Positions 1 to 11,932 of a DNA stretch of 64,000 nucleotides are shown here, one piece after another (position 1 is the stretch's first letter; every line of letters begins with the position of its first letter). The notes below the pieces were generated by a model that was not told where the DNA came from, made no database searches, and saw only the letters and a program-made list of their open reading frames with translations. The position numbers and the translations under genes are program-made. Source of the stretch: Emiliania huxleyi CCMP1516 (taxonomy: Eukaryota; Haptophyta; Isochrysidales; Noelaerhabdaceae); NCBI RefSeq assembly GCF_000372725.1, contig NW_005197128.1:162576-226575 (forward strand), written 5' to 3'.

Positions 1-55
1 TTTTGACGGATGACAAAATCACCCGTTTTTGCCCATTTTCGGTCATCCGTCAAAA
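1..55. repeat. Perfect inverted repeat (hairpin)
   Basis: Bases 1-14 and 42-55 are perfect reverse complements (arm TTTTGACGGATGAC), with a 27-base AT-rich loop. It could be one end of a mobile element cut by the window edge, or a stand-alone palindrome. No partner copy was seen in the window. Confidence 0.75.
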
Positions 56-849
56 TATCTGAAGATCTGACCGGGGGATTCTCCCCAAACCTTGCTCAGC
101 TGATCCAGCCTGGGGGGAAGGCCAGCCCTGGGCAAAGAAACCAGCACCTCATCGGACTTCCCTGAGCGTCACAGCTCGGTGATCGCGCCGGCCGGACACC
201 ACTGTAACGTCCGTTCCGGGCATTTGAACGCGACCTTCGGGGGCAAAGACATGGGCTCTATGGCTCAGACTGGACTCCTCTTGGTCCCTTCTGATGCCCT
301 AGGCCACACCTGGGCCTTACCTGGGGTCCTAGGGGCCGGGCAGGGTTTGCCCCCCCCAACTGGCCCGAAGAACCTTAAAGAGGTGCTGCCTCGGGGTACG
401 ACTCGAAACACCGTCTCTCTTTTTCCCCTCGCATGCGTCGCAAGACCAAGAGCGCTCAGCGCGCAGAGGCCAGAGCGCGGCCAGCGCGTGTGCACAAGTG
501 TGTGCACCTCGACGTGTGCACCTCTCCGGGCTCTCGGTGCTAGACATGTCGGGTAGCGTAGGTCCCTGTGCGCCGGCTGTGTGGAGGATCGTCGCGTTCC
601 TGGCAGGGCGGACGGCATGCATGCGACTTGCGAAAGAAGACATGAAAATGGTCTCTCTGTCTCTGCTCACGACCGTCCTTGATGGCGCCTCATCGCCGTG
701 TATTGCTGGCGTCACATCATGGACCATGTGCCTGGGAAGATCGAAGGGCACATCCCCGGCACCAGAGTGATGACCGCCACAAAGTCAATAGGAACTGCCG
801 CCGACGTGCGTTCTCGGGGCCGGCTTCTCAACTCGACCCTCTCTCGACC
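56..849. other. No recognised gene; upstream of glucokinase
   Basis: Open frames here overlap on both strands and none resembles a known family. The frame that enters the glucokinase first exon is open back to 679, so an N-terminal extension or targeting peptide starting there cannot be excluded. Confidence 0.4.
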
Positions 850-2005
850 ATGGTGGATGGTGGCCTGATTATGAGCGGCGATTGTGGCGGGACCAACTCG
901 CGACTGACGCTCTTTAAGGTTCCAGCCGGGACGGTGCTCGAGCTTGGCGTCAAGCCCCCAGGCCAGCACATCCCCCGTGCCACGGCGTGCACCGCCAGTT
1001 GGTCGCCGGCAGATTGCAGGCCATTGCCCTGCCTGCTACCCAATAGGTGAGCAGGTCTTCTCGAAGAAGTACCCCAACGCTGAGTTCCACTCCAAGGGGC
1101 AAGGCTTTGTCGACATCTGCAAGTTGTTCCTTGAGCAGGCGGGGGCGGGCAAGCCGTTGGTGTGCTGCCTCGCGTGCGCGGGCGGCATCCTCAACAACAC
1201 CGTTGACTTCACCAACGTGTCGACCGGCTGGAAGATTGACGGCGGCGAGCTCGCAAAGGAGCTCGGCATCAAGCGAGTGACACTGATCAACGACTTTGAG
1301 GCCCAGGGCTACGGGCTGCTCACACTGCACGACGATGAGCTGGTGAAGCTGAATGGCGGTGTGAAGCGCCCCGGTGCGCCCATCGCGTGCGTGGGTGCCG
1401 GCACGGGGCTGGGCGAGTGCTTCTTGACGTGCGACAAGGTCTCTGGCAAATATACCTGCTTCCCGAGCGAGGGTGGGCACGCCGAGTTTTCGCCACGCGA
1501 CCAGCTGGGCGTGGACTTTCTTGAGTACCTCAAGAAGGTCACCGGCGGACGGCGCGTCTCGGTCGAGCGCGTGGTTTCAGGCCCGGGCATAGTAAATATC
1601 TACCAGTTCCTTCGCCAGCACTGGGCCTTTATCGAGCTGAAGAACAAGAAAATTGACGACGAAATCACCAGCACTCCAGAGTACGACCAGGCACGGATCA
1701 TCGTCAAAGGCGCGAAGGAGGGCGACCTCGTTTGCAAGAAGGCAATCGACATCTTCTGTGTCAACTACGGCTCCGAGCTTGGCGTTGCCGCGCTCAAGTG
1801 GCTTCCTTACGGCGGGCTCTACATCTCCGGCGGCATCGCGGCAAAGAATCCTGACTGGGTCAAGTCGGATGCGTTCCAGAGCACGTACAAGGACAAGGGG
1901 CGCCTTTCACCGCTCGTTGAGTCCATTCCTCTCTATCTGGTCACCGTCGAGGACACCGGCGAGCGAGGGGCGCTCTTTGTCGCGGTTCGACTCCTGCTCG
2001 CCTGA
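850..2005 (+). CDS. glk: Glucokinase, bacterial Glk type
   Basis: Predicted cytosolic glucokinase (ATP + glucose to glucose-6-phosphate, entry to glycolysis). Two exons, 850-961 and 1047-2005, join in phase to give about 356 residues, close to the bacterial Glk length. The intron (962-1046) starts with GC and ends with AG. Exon 1 carries the phosphate-binding motif DCGGTNSRL. Exon 2 carries SGPGIVNIY, EGGHAEFSPRD and the C-terminal ISGGIAAKN motif, all typical of the Glk (PF02685) family rather than of animal or plant hexokinases. I chose the ATG at 850; another in-frame ATG at 871 sits just before the motif, and 679 is possible. Glk-type enzymes are found in several algal lineages. The family is clear; the start is not. 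Confidence 0.88.
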
Positions 2006-2248
2006 ATCTCTTCAGATAGGTGCGTGGACACTCAGGGCAGTAGAAGTTTATGCTCTCGAGATCAGAATGTTAATAAAGGATAGGGCAAAGCGCACAGCGA
2101 TCCCACACGCGTCCACCCGTCGCGCCACGATGTTTGTTTACTTTTTCAAAACACTCACACGACGCACCGATTTTTCTCTTAGTCACTGGAGGGGAAGAGT
2201 CAGCGCGGAACCGGAAGAAAAATCTAAAAATAAAATGTCCGTCAGTCA

Positions 2249-4152
2249 CTTAGGGGACCCCTAGGCTTAAAAGGGTGGGCCCTGGGGCGCCTGCGGCTTA
2301 AACGCTTTAAGGCGGGCCATGGCCCATTTTAAGGCTGCCTGGGCCGCCGATTCCTTAAACGGTCTTAACCCCTAAACGGCTACCGAAACGGGGTGCCCGG
2401 AAGGGCGATATCACGGCGGCCTAACTGTGCCTCCGTGCGCTCGCCACATACCCCCTGCTGCCCGAGGGTCGTGTTAGCACTTTATTGGGCACATACAGAG
2501 GCGGTGGGAAGCCACCACGTTCCCTTCAAATTTCCCGCCACCGAGCTCCGGAGCGCGCTCTGCACGAGCTCCTGGGACGCGGTTTCGTCTTTCGATCCCA
2601 GACGGTCGTCGCACGTCGGCGCCCCAGTGAGGTCCGCCGTCATAGGTGTAGCACGCTACTAGACACACTGCCTCCAAGTTGAGCGGTGGAAAATTGTGAC
2701 GAAGCCACGCACCGAGGCGCCGGCGTCCCTCTGGCAATCTGCCACCGACAGCAACACGCCTTTGATCACCGGCTGCTTGCGCTCCGCATACTCTCCAGAA
2801 GCTGTTGGTTGTGTGGCTGATGATACTTCTATCAGCCTTCCTCATGCACAATGTTGCCGTTGAGCTACGAGGCTGCAACCCGTCGTCATTTGAGTTTGCT
2901 GCCAGCCACACACAGCGCGTTCCTGCTGCACGAATGGTTGGACAGGTGTGAACAACACCTCGTGGGGGCGGCACCGCAGGCGTCCATTGAGGGGCCAGGT
3001 GATAGCCCTGGGCGGTCAATCCATACGCCTAGTTGGACTTCAGATCGCCCGATCGCGTCCCGGTGAACTGACGTCGGATTTGTGACGCCGCCGCACCGCG
3101 CCGCGGCCGGGGGCCCTCCGGAGGCCGAGGATGGCCGTGGCGGACCGAGACGAGCTCTGGGAGGTAAAGTGTCAGTGTACATATTGTAGAGGCTGACCAC
3201 GTGCACAATATCTCTCACTCTAGCTAAGCCAGGGGAGGCTATTCTGGGCGTCCACACGGCTTGCACTGGTGACCCTCGCGACAAAGCGAGCGCGTCCGGC
3301 AGAGCGACTGAAGAATCGAGGACAGAGTCACAAATCCCGCTTGTTGTGCATGTTTTGAGGTCGGACAGTGCTGCTGTCTTCTCCACGCAGCAGCCGACGC
3401 CACCAGGCCTCGGTAGCTGAGCAGCAGGAGCCTCCTCGCTGCTGGCAGAGTTGCGCCTCTGTTTGCCGCCGCTAAGAGATCGTTGTTGCGGGAATCCAGG
3501 GATTCTAAAGGAATCTAGAATCTGTGGGTCCGAGATTCGATCTGGGACCTGAGCCGCTCGGGACCAGCTGCACATGACTCGGGGCCACTGCCATGTCGCA
3601 GACGACTGCTGGATCGGCCGTCGCTGCGACCAGCCGCAAAAGCTTCTGTGCGCTGTGCCATTTGTAGTGCCAGTCCGAGCCAGTCTGCTGTGAGAGGGGC
3701 TTGTATAGTAAAATTCTCTTTCACAGAATTTGGCGAAGTTCCCATATGGGAACCACAGCCGTTTAGGGGTTAAACGCTTGAACGGCGCGGGAGAGCTCCC
3801 GAGCGGTCGATGGTCCGGGAGGCTCCCCCGGTAGACGCCGGAGGCCGGGAAGCTGGCTACAGTCAGCTAGCACGCGTGTCGCGTCCCCTGTATGCGAGTA
3901 TGGCTCCTGCCAGGGCACCAGACTTACAGATGTGTCTTCAGAGGCGGGTTTGTGCCTAATAACGGCAGTATTGGAGAAAACGGCAGTAACCCAGCGACGC
4001 ATGCTAGAGAGGCCGATTTTCTTAAACGGTCTTAAAAGAGGGACCCCCCGGTGCCTGCAATCTCTTAAATGGCAATTTAAGCCCCCAAACCTCCTCATTT
4101 CTTAAAAGCTCTTAAAAAAATCCGGCCCTCAGAACCCTAGGGATCCCCTAAG
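2249..4152. mobile_element. Possible TIR element without recognised gene
   Basis: The ends 2249-2265 and 4136-4152 are inverted repeats of 17 bases with one mismatch (CTTAGGGGAYCCCTAGG). Both are flanked by TCA (2246-2248 and 4153-4155), as a 3-bp target duplication would be. Inside both ends there are repeated motifs around TTAAACGG (for example 2295-2375 and 4020-4115). No transposase is recognisable inside, so it would be non-autonomous. Caution: the 17-base end is itself nearly palindromic, which makes a chance inverted match easier. Sequence from 2006 to 2248 and from 4153 to 4440 shows no gene. Confidence 0.4.
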
Positions 4153-4440
4153 TCAAAAACCAGCCCGCGGAGACGGCGGGAGAGACTCAGAGAGCTCTCA
4201 CGAGGTGGCTAGTCGTCGCAGGTGGTGGGTGCCGACTGCAGGTGCCGACGTGTGTGCGGCTAGGCAGGCCCACTCTCTTACTTCCTGTCAATTTCCCTCT
4301 CTTCAGAGTTCAGTACACGGAAACTGAGGTGTCCGAAATAGCAACCCGACCCCGCGACCGCACACCGACTGGAGGGTCGCAGGACAGCTCGCACACTATG
4401 ACGGGTTCGTACGCGTCCGACACAGGACACCATAGGCGCT

Positions 4441-5166
4441 TCAAGCGCTTCTGTAGCGGGCGACCCCAGTGAGTCGCGCCTGGAGAGGCAGCAGAGTGGT
4501 CCACAGGTTAAACCTTATGTAGCAGAAGACGAGGTCCATCAGCAACAGCGAGAAGCTGAGGTTGATGATCCAGCCCGAGAGCATCCCCCACCACGCGAAC
4601 CCCTCCCGCAGGAAGAGGAGGACGCAGAGCACCATGAACCCGATCACCCAGTACTGGAGGATCGTCCACGACATCTGCAGGCTCTCGAGCAGCCCGGCGC
4701 TCGCCTGCCAAGCCGCCTGCCGCGCGGCGACAAAGCGAATCACGCGCTTCATCAGCAGCTGCATGCCCTTGGACACGACGAGCGTCCACAGCGAGGAGCG
4801 CAGCCCCTGCCAGGAGCCCATCGACACCTTGGGCGTCCGGAACACCGCCTTCCAGTACAGCAGCGCTAGCGTAGAGACGGCGACGGCGAGGATCCGCTCA
4901 GTGCGCGTGCGGCCATTGCCGCGAACGACGCATCCCAGCAGCTGGTGGTTGTCTCGCAGGAAGTCGGCCCACCGCACGGGCGGTGGCGCGTGCGCATCCT
5001 CGCCCAGCAATACGCTTGTGGAGCCGCGCTCCTGCTGCCGCCACGCGAAGCCGCCCACAGCATACACGAGCAGCACGTCGTGCGCCGCCAGGCCTAATCG
5101 CGCCACGGCGAGCCAGAGAACAAGCAGCAGCAGCGCGCCGGACGCGACGGCACTGCGCCGGCTCAT
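4441..5166 (-). CDS. Multi-pass membrane protein, unknown family
   Basis: A single open frame of 241 residues starting at the ATG at 5166. It begins with a hydrophobic stretch (about residues 8-27) that could be a signal peptide or anchor. Further hydrophobic segments lie near residues 90-107, 165-185 and 190-220. The middle has the conserved-looking motif SMGSWQGLRSSLW. I do not recognise the family; the length and layout would allow a small integral membrane protein or the end of a larger channel-like protein. It is convergent with nothing recognisable and divergent from the bestrophin-like gene, with about 470 bases between the two starts. Confidence 0.55.
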   Translation of the reverse strand: MSRRSAVASGALLLLVLWLAVARLGLAAHDVLLVYAVGGFAWRQQERGSTSVLLGEDAHAPPPVRWADFLRDNHQLLGCVVRGNGRTRTERILAVAVSTLALLYWKAVFRTPKVSMGSWQGLRSSLWTLVVSKGMQLLMKRVIRFVAARQAAWQASAGLLESLQMSWTILQYWVIGFMVLCVLLFLREGFAWWGMLSGWIINLSFSLLLMDLVFCYIRFNLWTTLLPLQARLTGVARYRSA

Positions 5167-5633
5167 GTGAATCTAGGGCAGGGCCAAGGGCTGGCAACAG
5201 CGGCCGGCAAGAGCCTCGCCGATAAACGCGTCTAGATTCTTTTGGCTATCTTCAATTTTCAGTGTACGTACTTATAGCTTACTGGGAGAAAAGAGAGAGG
5301 GGGTTGTGTTCTCTAGGCCCCTAAGGGCCCTACACGCGGCGTGAGAGTCTCTCTCTCTCTCAGTGTATATAGCTCTTACGTACATTCCCGTGGGAGGACT
5401 CTGCTGACAGTGTTTGCGATGAGGACGGACTCGGGGCCGGTGCTTTGACGCAGCACAGTGTGCTTCGTGGTAGCATGAACTCAGAACGGCCCCCCGAGAG
5501 CGCCTCTTCGACGCCCACGGGTCCCGGGGGGTCGGAGGGGTTGCGAGAGGGCCCCGGCTATTTTTTGTTTGAATCCCGGAGGCCGTTCGACATGTAACGT
5601 GCGTTCCACGTGCCCGTCCCCAGCAAGGACAAC
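5167..5633. promoter_or_regulatory. Divergent intergenic region
   Basis: This stretch separates the starts of two divergently transcribed genes, so it probably holds both promoters. It contains a CT run near 5350 and otherwise no clear motif. A possible splice acceptor (CCCCAG at about 5619-5624) just before the bestrophin-like frame suggests that an upstream non-coding or short coding exon could exist. Confidence 0.35.
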
Positions 5634-7643
5634 ATGCTAGCCCAGCAGGCCGCTCCCACCGCCGCCCGCGGCGGAGGCAAGGCGGCAAAGGGTGGCAAGG
5701 GCGGCGGCAAGGGCGGTGGCAAGGGTGGTGGCCGTGGCGCACCAGACCCGCTTTGCGCCGCCGCCCTCAACGCCCGATACTCGGTTAGAGCCGGCGGAGC
5801 GACGGCGGCAAAGGTGCGGCCGCCGGCGACCTCATACGGCGTCGAGCGCCTCAGCGACGAATCTGAGAATGCATCCGAGAGCTGGTTCCGGGGCCTCGCT
5901 ACCGCCCAAAACAGTCCCAGCTGCCGCGACCGCAGCCCAGGCCGCAGCCCCGGCCGCCTCCGGTTATCCCCCGCCTCCATCTTTCGGCCACTCCCGCGCC
6001 TGTCGCTTGGAAACCGGGCGGCGTCCGAGACGTCTCGGGTGCGCTTTGCTGGCCAAGCTGCTGGGTTCGAGACGTCTCAGGTGGCCGACCGCCGGCGCCA
6101 CATTCTGAGCGGCCACCATACCAGCTCGCAGACTTCGTTGCCCGTACACCTCCTGTCCTCGCGCTCCCTCCGCCGCCTGACATCAGCCAGCAGGGACGTG
6201 GCCGGCGGCAACTACAACAGCGACGACGCCAAGCCTCGTCCTGCCCCGCAATCAAAGACAAAGTCTCACCACAAGCGGCTCTTCGCTCGCGTTGCCTGCC
6301 GCGCACTGCTCTTGGGATTGCCATCGGGTGTCTTTTGGACGTCGTTGCATCACATCCGATGCGATGCAGGCTTCGAGCTCCTACTCGCGCTGCCAGGATG
6401 GGCGGAGCGCTGCCACGCGGGCGGCAATTCCGAGGCGGAATTGTTGGACTTCCTCGAGAGCGAGTACTCCGACTCGCGCCAGCTGCAGTCTCTCCTCCTC
6501 TCGGTGGCCACGTTAATCCTCGGCTACCTCGTCTCGAGCCGGCTGGCCCTTGCCCTCCAGAAGTGGAATGAGGGGCGGGCGGTAGTTTTCCGGCTCACCA
6601 CGACTGCTCGCGTATTGGTAAGCCAGCTCTGCGGGTATATCGGGAACGATGACCGAGCAACGATCCGGATGCTCGTAGACTTGCGCCGCCTACTCGTGCT
6701 CGCGACGGCCCTGATGGTATCCCATGTCGCGACCCGAGATGGCGACGCCGCCACGGAGGTATCGCAGCTCGAACGCTACTTGCAAATTGGCCTTATCACG
6801 CCGAGCGAGTTGCGCCAGCTCCGAGACTCAAAGATGATCCGACGTGGCGCTGGCGGCGTCCGCGAGGCCTTCCCCGAGAGGACGCGCCTCACCTTGGTCG
6901 TCTTTTGGATGCGCGAGGTGCTCACTGAGATTCAGCGTCGCGGCGGCAGGTTTCAAATGGTCCACTATGCACTCGCCGTGGACGCACAAGTCACGCAGCT
7001 CTCTCGAGACTTTGAGGCGATCGAGTCCCTGCACGCGCCACCGCGAGTGCCTACGCTCTTTCACTACTACATGGTCGGGCTCGCCGTCATCTACATGCTA
7101 ATGCTGCCGCTCGAGTTCCTGCCCGCCCTTGGCCTCTACACGCCGCTTCCCGTCCTATGCGTCGCCTGCTTCATCGTAGCGTCGGACGAGGTTGCGCGCG
7201 ATATGGAGGTGTCCTTCCGCGGCAACGCGAACGGTGTCGACCTCCTCGATCGTATCAACACGCTAGACGCGGAGACGGCCGGCCTGCTCGCAGTGCGAAG
7301 CGGTCAGGTCGTGAGGTGCTTCGACGTGTTTGGCTCGGCGGCGCCGGCATCAAGGCGCGACTCCGCGCCGGCGACTAGCGCCGCCATCCTGGCTGCCACG
7401 GCGCGCTCTTCCAACGAGCGCGTGACCCTCAGCGCGGCACCGCAGTTCTCCAGCCAGCGCTCCGAGAACGGGAGCCCGAGGGCCGCCCCAACTGCGGCAG
7501 CAGGCCGGTCGCCGGCGCCACCGCATCCCGTGCGGCGCCGTTCGCTGCCAAATCTCGTTCAGCTGAGGGCACGAGCCGCCTGTATCCTGCAGCACGGCCG
7601 GCCGTCGCCCACGGGCACGGCCAATGGAGAGAGGGAGATTTAG
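5634..7643 (+). CDS. Bestrophin-like anion channel
   Basis: Predicted membrane anion channel of the bestrophin family (PF01062/UPF0187), 669 residues from the ATG at 5634. The N-terminus is a low-complexity Gly/Lys tract, then a disordered Ser/Arg region to about residue 210. The channel part follows: a first membrane segment, the conserved stretch LALALQKWNEGRAVVFRL (the bestrophin arginine/tryptophan-rich loop after the second membrane helix), two later hydrophobic helices around LAVIYMLMLPLEFLPALG, and MEVSFRGNANGVDLLD, the counterpart of the ...PFGxDxxDL signature. The C-terminus (about 110 residues) is disordered. Algal bestrophins often act at thylakoid or plasma membranes in ion balance or bicarbonate movement; which applies here is unknown. 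An AAATAAATAAAA stretch at 7703-7714 could serve for polyadenylation. Confidence 0.75.
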   Translation: MLAQQAAPTAARGGGKAAKGGKGGGKGGGKGGGRGAPDPLCAAALNARYSVRAGGATAAKVRPPATSYGVERLSDESENASESWFRGLATAQNSPSCRDRSPGRSPGRLRLSPASIFRPLPRLSLGNRAASETSRVRFAGQAAGFETSQVADRRRHILSGHHTSSQTSLPVHLLSSRSLRRLTSASRDVAGGNYNSDDAKPRPAPQSKTKSHHKRLFARVACRALLLGLPSGVFWTSLHHIRCDAGFELLLALPGWAERCHAGGNSEAELLDFLESEYSDSRQLQSLLLSVATLILGYLVSSRLALALQKWNEGRAVVFRLTTTARVLVSQLCGYIGNDDRATIRMLVDLRRLLVLATALMVSHVATRDGDAATEVSQLERYLQIGLITPSELRQLRDSKMIRRGAGGVREAFPERTRLTLVVFWMREVLTEIQRRGGRFQMVHYALAVDAQVTQLSRDFEAIESLHAPPRVPTLFHYYMVGLAVIYMLMLPLEFLPALGLYTPLPVLCVACFIVASDEVARDMEVSFRGNANGVDLLDRINTLDAETAGLLAVRSGQVVRCFDVFGSAAPASRRDSAPATSAAILAATARSSNERVTLSAAPQFSSQRSENGSPRAAPTAAAGRSPAPPHPVRRRSLPNLVQLRARAACILQHGRPSPTGTANGEREI

Positions 7644-7927
7644 AGAGCTGCGATTAAATAAGAGAAATGCGTGGACAACGTGTAGTCACTTTTTTGCTTG
7701 TGTAAATAAATAAAAACGGACACCTCTACTGTGCGAGAATGGCGAATGGGAAAAAAAGCTAAAAGGAACAGGTCCCCGCCCTTGCGATCTTTGTGTAGGG
7801 TTCTTTGCTTGTGTGAGAGAGATAGAGTCCATACTGCGTTTATCAGAAGACATAGAGATTTGATTTCGAGATTGTTAGCTCAATACCAAACAAATCTAAC
7901 ACACGTGTGTTTGTGTTTTCCTTGTGA

Positions 7928-8254
<327 letters not shown>

Positions 8255-8263
8255 AGGGCAGAG

Positions 8264-8264
<1 letters not shown>

Positions 8265-8357
<93 letters not shown>
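8265..8357. repeat. TG microsatellite
   Basis: Uninterrupted (TG)n of about 92 bases, directly after the family A repeat copy. From 8358 to 8744 no gene is recognisable. Confidence 0.95.
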
Positions 8358-8358
<1 letters not shown>

Positions 8359-8744
8359 CTACCGATGAAGACAAGTCGTGTTCACCTATCGTGATTTAGC
8401 CGCGGCCGTCCTGGCCGTGGCGGTCTGGCACTTTCTCTGTTAGTGCCACACAGTTATGCAGTGCGGCCAAACAAGAAAGGAGGATATCATGCGCGCCAGT
8501 CCCGTGAAAGAAAGGGTGAAGTTACACACCAGCCATGGGGAGGGATGGGCACGGCACGCCGGTCGCCGCCAGGCCACAAAGGGACTTTAAGCATTCACAC
8601 AGCTCCCCCCGCCCCTCTCCCCCGCCCAGCCCCGCAAAAAATATCCCATTACAACCCCGCCCAATCCCTTTTTGTGGGTTCCTTTAATTGTGGTTTCGGG
8701 GATTGCGTGCTAGACCTAGCGCGCCGTACCAACCTGCACCTAAC

Positions 8745-11700
8745 CTATGTGAATGTACTGCGGGCTGACACGTACCTCCCGCCCCACTCCCTGCCGCAGA
8801 AGCGCGTAGCCGTCGCCGCGACGACGCCGGATCCCTTGTACAGGGTCCGGTTGGGCGTCCACCCCTCCACGTCGCCCCACAGCGCGCCGTGGAGGGCGTA
8901 CTTTCCAAACTGAAACATGGAGCGGGCTCCCTCCGCGGTGCGCACAATGTCGCAGTCAAACTGGCCCGTGGTCCGCGACTGCCCTCCGGCGGCGCGGAGC
9001 GCCGCCTCTGCGACGTGGTTGCACCCCGTAAGGTTGCCGCCAAACACACGGTGGTGCCGCCGGCAGTCCACCCGCCGCCAGCCGCTCGCGACGGCCTCCG
9101 CCAGTGGGCGTGGGTAGAGCACAAACAAGTCGCCGCCCGCGGCGAGCGCCACGTTGTCTGCGGGCCGCCGCAAGCTGGCGACGGGCGGCACGTCGCCACA
9201 GGGGACGCAATCCGGCCGCATCTTGACCACCCACGTGTAGCGGCCGCCGTCCCGACGCTCCGCCGACCGCACGAGCGCCATGCACTGCTCAAACTTGGCC
9301 AGCTGGCCGAGGCAGTTAGGGCACGCGGCTGGCAGAGCCATCTCTGGCTGCGCAGTGACCCACTCCCTGGGCTGCAAGTGCGCCCGCGCCGCGGCAACCT
9401 GCTCGGATGGCACCGCCCCGGCCTGCCCTTTGGCGGTGTCGCCGGCCCCATTGGCGACGACCGCAAAGACATCGACGTCGCCCAGCGCGCGTGCGGCCCT
9501 GGCGATGCCCACGTACACGGGCGGCGAAGCAAACGTCCGGAGGAACCCAACCAAACAGACGGCGCCGCGCCCCTCGAGCTGGCCGGTGGCGTGCGGGCCG
9601 GGCGAGGGCGGCGGGCTGGGCGACGCGCTGCGCAAACGTCGAGCGGCGGCCGGTTGCGGCGGCGCGAGGCGGCGCTGTGGCGGTGGCGCCCCGGCTCCTG
9701 CGAGCGCGGCGCGGCAGGCCGCCGCCGACGCATTCCCCGGGCCGAGAAGCACGATGTCGCCCAGCGCCGCCTGCTTGCCTCGGAGCGAGGCGAACGTGGC
9801 GTTGAGCGCGGCGACGGCGGCGAGTGATGCCGCGCTGCCGTCGCCCACCGGGAAGGGAGGCGCCGCCCGCGGACGCCGCAAACCCGGCGGCAGGGTGCCG
9901 GCCGTGCAACCAACCAGCGCCTCGAGCTCCGCCGCGCGCGCCCACAACGAGCTGCTCCGCGCAAAGACGGCGCCGAGCGGCGGCCCTCCTCCGCTGCCGC
10001 GCAGCCGGCCCGCGCACGCCGCCGCCACCCACTCGTCCCAGTGGCGCTCGAGCCCGATCCAATCCTCCGCCGCGCCCGGCGAGCTGAGCCCGCGCAGCGC
10101 CACTGTCTCTGAGCAGCTGCGCACGCTCTCGTTGCCTACGAAATGGCCTCCGAGGCTCAGGGAAGCCTCGCCCGCCTCCGAGCTGCCGCGCCCGCTCTCG
10201 CTGCCGGCGGAGGTGGACCTATAGGAGAGTTCAGAGAAGGCTCGTGGACGGTTCGTGGAAGGCTACAGCACCGTCGAGTAGTTCGCACCGCGTCGCACCG
10301 CCTCCCCTCCTCCGGGGCGACGGCGGGGGCGGCGAGGCCGCCGCCCCGCCCGGGTGCAAGGCGGCAGCCAGCTCCGCCTCGCGCCGCCTATGAATCATGA
10401 CTTCTCATCGGAATGGAGAGGCGAAGAGTCCACGGCTCCGCCTCGCGCCGCCGCCTCTGGTCGTCGATGAACTCACGCTTCGCGGCGGCGACGCAGCGGT
10501 GGTTCTGCAGCGGCTTTGGAAACCGGGCGCCGCCCGCCTCGAGGCGAAAGGCCTGGAAGTTGGCCCAGCCGCGGCGCGCAAAGGAGAGAGTGGCGCGGAC
10601 CGGGTCGTCGTACAGAAAGAGGAGCAGCGGCCGCGTGCCGAGAGGGAGCGGCGCGCGGCGTAGGCGGACCCCGCTCCTCGCCGCGCGCATGTGCTTGAGG
10701 CCGTCACTCCCGTCGACTGTGTTGGTCGGCAGCCCGGCGAGCCGGAGGGCGAGCAGGAGGGAGGTGGTGCCCGCGCCGCCGGCGCTGGTCACCACGACGC
10801 CCGAGACGCTCGAGGCCGGCCGAGCGGCGCAAGAGCTCGGGCGCTCAGCTGCTGCCGACGCTGCTGCCGCGTGCCCAGCCGACGGCGCTGCGCCGGCGGG
10901 GGCGGGCGGGTCGAGGAGGGCGAGGACGTGAGCGGTGTCGAGGTAGTCGGGCACCTCGGCGTGGGTGAGCAGGTGGGAGGAGGGCACCAGCCACGGGGCC
11001 CTGTCGCAAGACAAGCACCACTTAGGCGGAAGCTGCCCGGCCGGCCCCGACAGGGCCGTGGCAGCCTCGGGGCAGGTCGGCTTGTTCTTGCAGCTCGAGG
11101 TTGCGGCCAGCCCGCTCCTCGCCTCGACCAGAAGGCTGGCCGCTTGGAAGGCGCCCGAGGTGCCCGCACGGCCAAAGTAGCCTGCGACGAAGGACATCGA
11201 GCTGGCGGCGGAGAGGACCGCCGGTGCGCGCAGCATCGCGACAAACTCGTCCACCATGCCGTGCTCGCATTCGTGCAGCGAGGGCGCGAGCGGAGTCGAG
11301 TTTGCGAGGTGGCGCACGAGGTGCTCCGCGTATGCGCGGCACTGGGCCTCGACCGAGAAGCGCGTTGCGTACGCCGCCTCCCAAAACGTCTCCGACTCGT
11401 GGTGAAAGCAGCCGACCACGTGCAGCGCATCACCCGCCTGCAGCTTGCCCGCGGCGAGCAGGCGGTCAATCTGCAGCCGCCAGCCCGAGTAGCGCAAAAA
11501 GTGGTAGGCCGTGTGGCGGCTGAAGGGCGCGTCCGAGCAGCGAAAGTGAAGGATCGCCGCCTGCGCAGCCGCAGGCACACGGGTGCGGTTGTAGCACTCG
11601 AGCGCACGCTGCATGGCCCACGCACCGATTTTTTGCATCCGCAGTAAACTGCGGTATTGTTGATCCGACTCGCAGCAGCCGCTGCCACTCAATACGTTTG

Positions 11701-11932
11701 TCGACATCAGGCGCGCTGACGGCACGCGTGGCATAGCCGCCTCCCTTGGCGTGTCAAATGGCGAGCCCACACCGGGCAGGCATCGCAGGAAGCTGGCGCC
11801 GGCGACCTGCGATTCGTGCCGGCCGAGCGGGCGATGGAAAGGCCGGTTGTGCGAGACGGCAGTGAGGAAGGCCTGCAGCCAGGTCATCGCCCAGTTGCCG
11901 ATGTGGAGCGTCGAATGCCTGATGGATGGCAT
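8745..11932 (-). CDS. Glycan-modifying fusion protein (three exons)
   Basis: Two neighbouring long frames join through introns into one 1,016-residue protein: exons 10455-11932, 10289-10387 and 8745-10218, in phase throughout. Intron 1 (10388-10454) is GC-AG and lies between two 18-base direct repeats (10371-10388 and 10435-10452). Intron 2 (10219-10288) is GT-AG. The N-terminal third (after LMSTNVLSG) has CSDAPFSRHTAYHFLRYS, which resembles a domain of unknown function seen in algal glycan enzymes. The middle part has a P-loop-like GGAGTTSLL followed by FLYDDPVRATLSF, like sulfotransferases. The C-terminal part has CLVGFLRTF, VDVFAVV and WVVKMRPDCVP, like DUF7796 or Golgi glycosyltransferase-type proteins. 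Role inferred: modification of cell-surface glycans in the secretory pathway. If the introns are wrong these are two adjacent genes. Confidence 0.6.
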
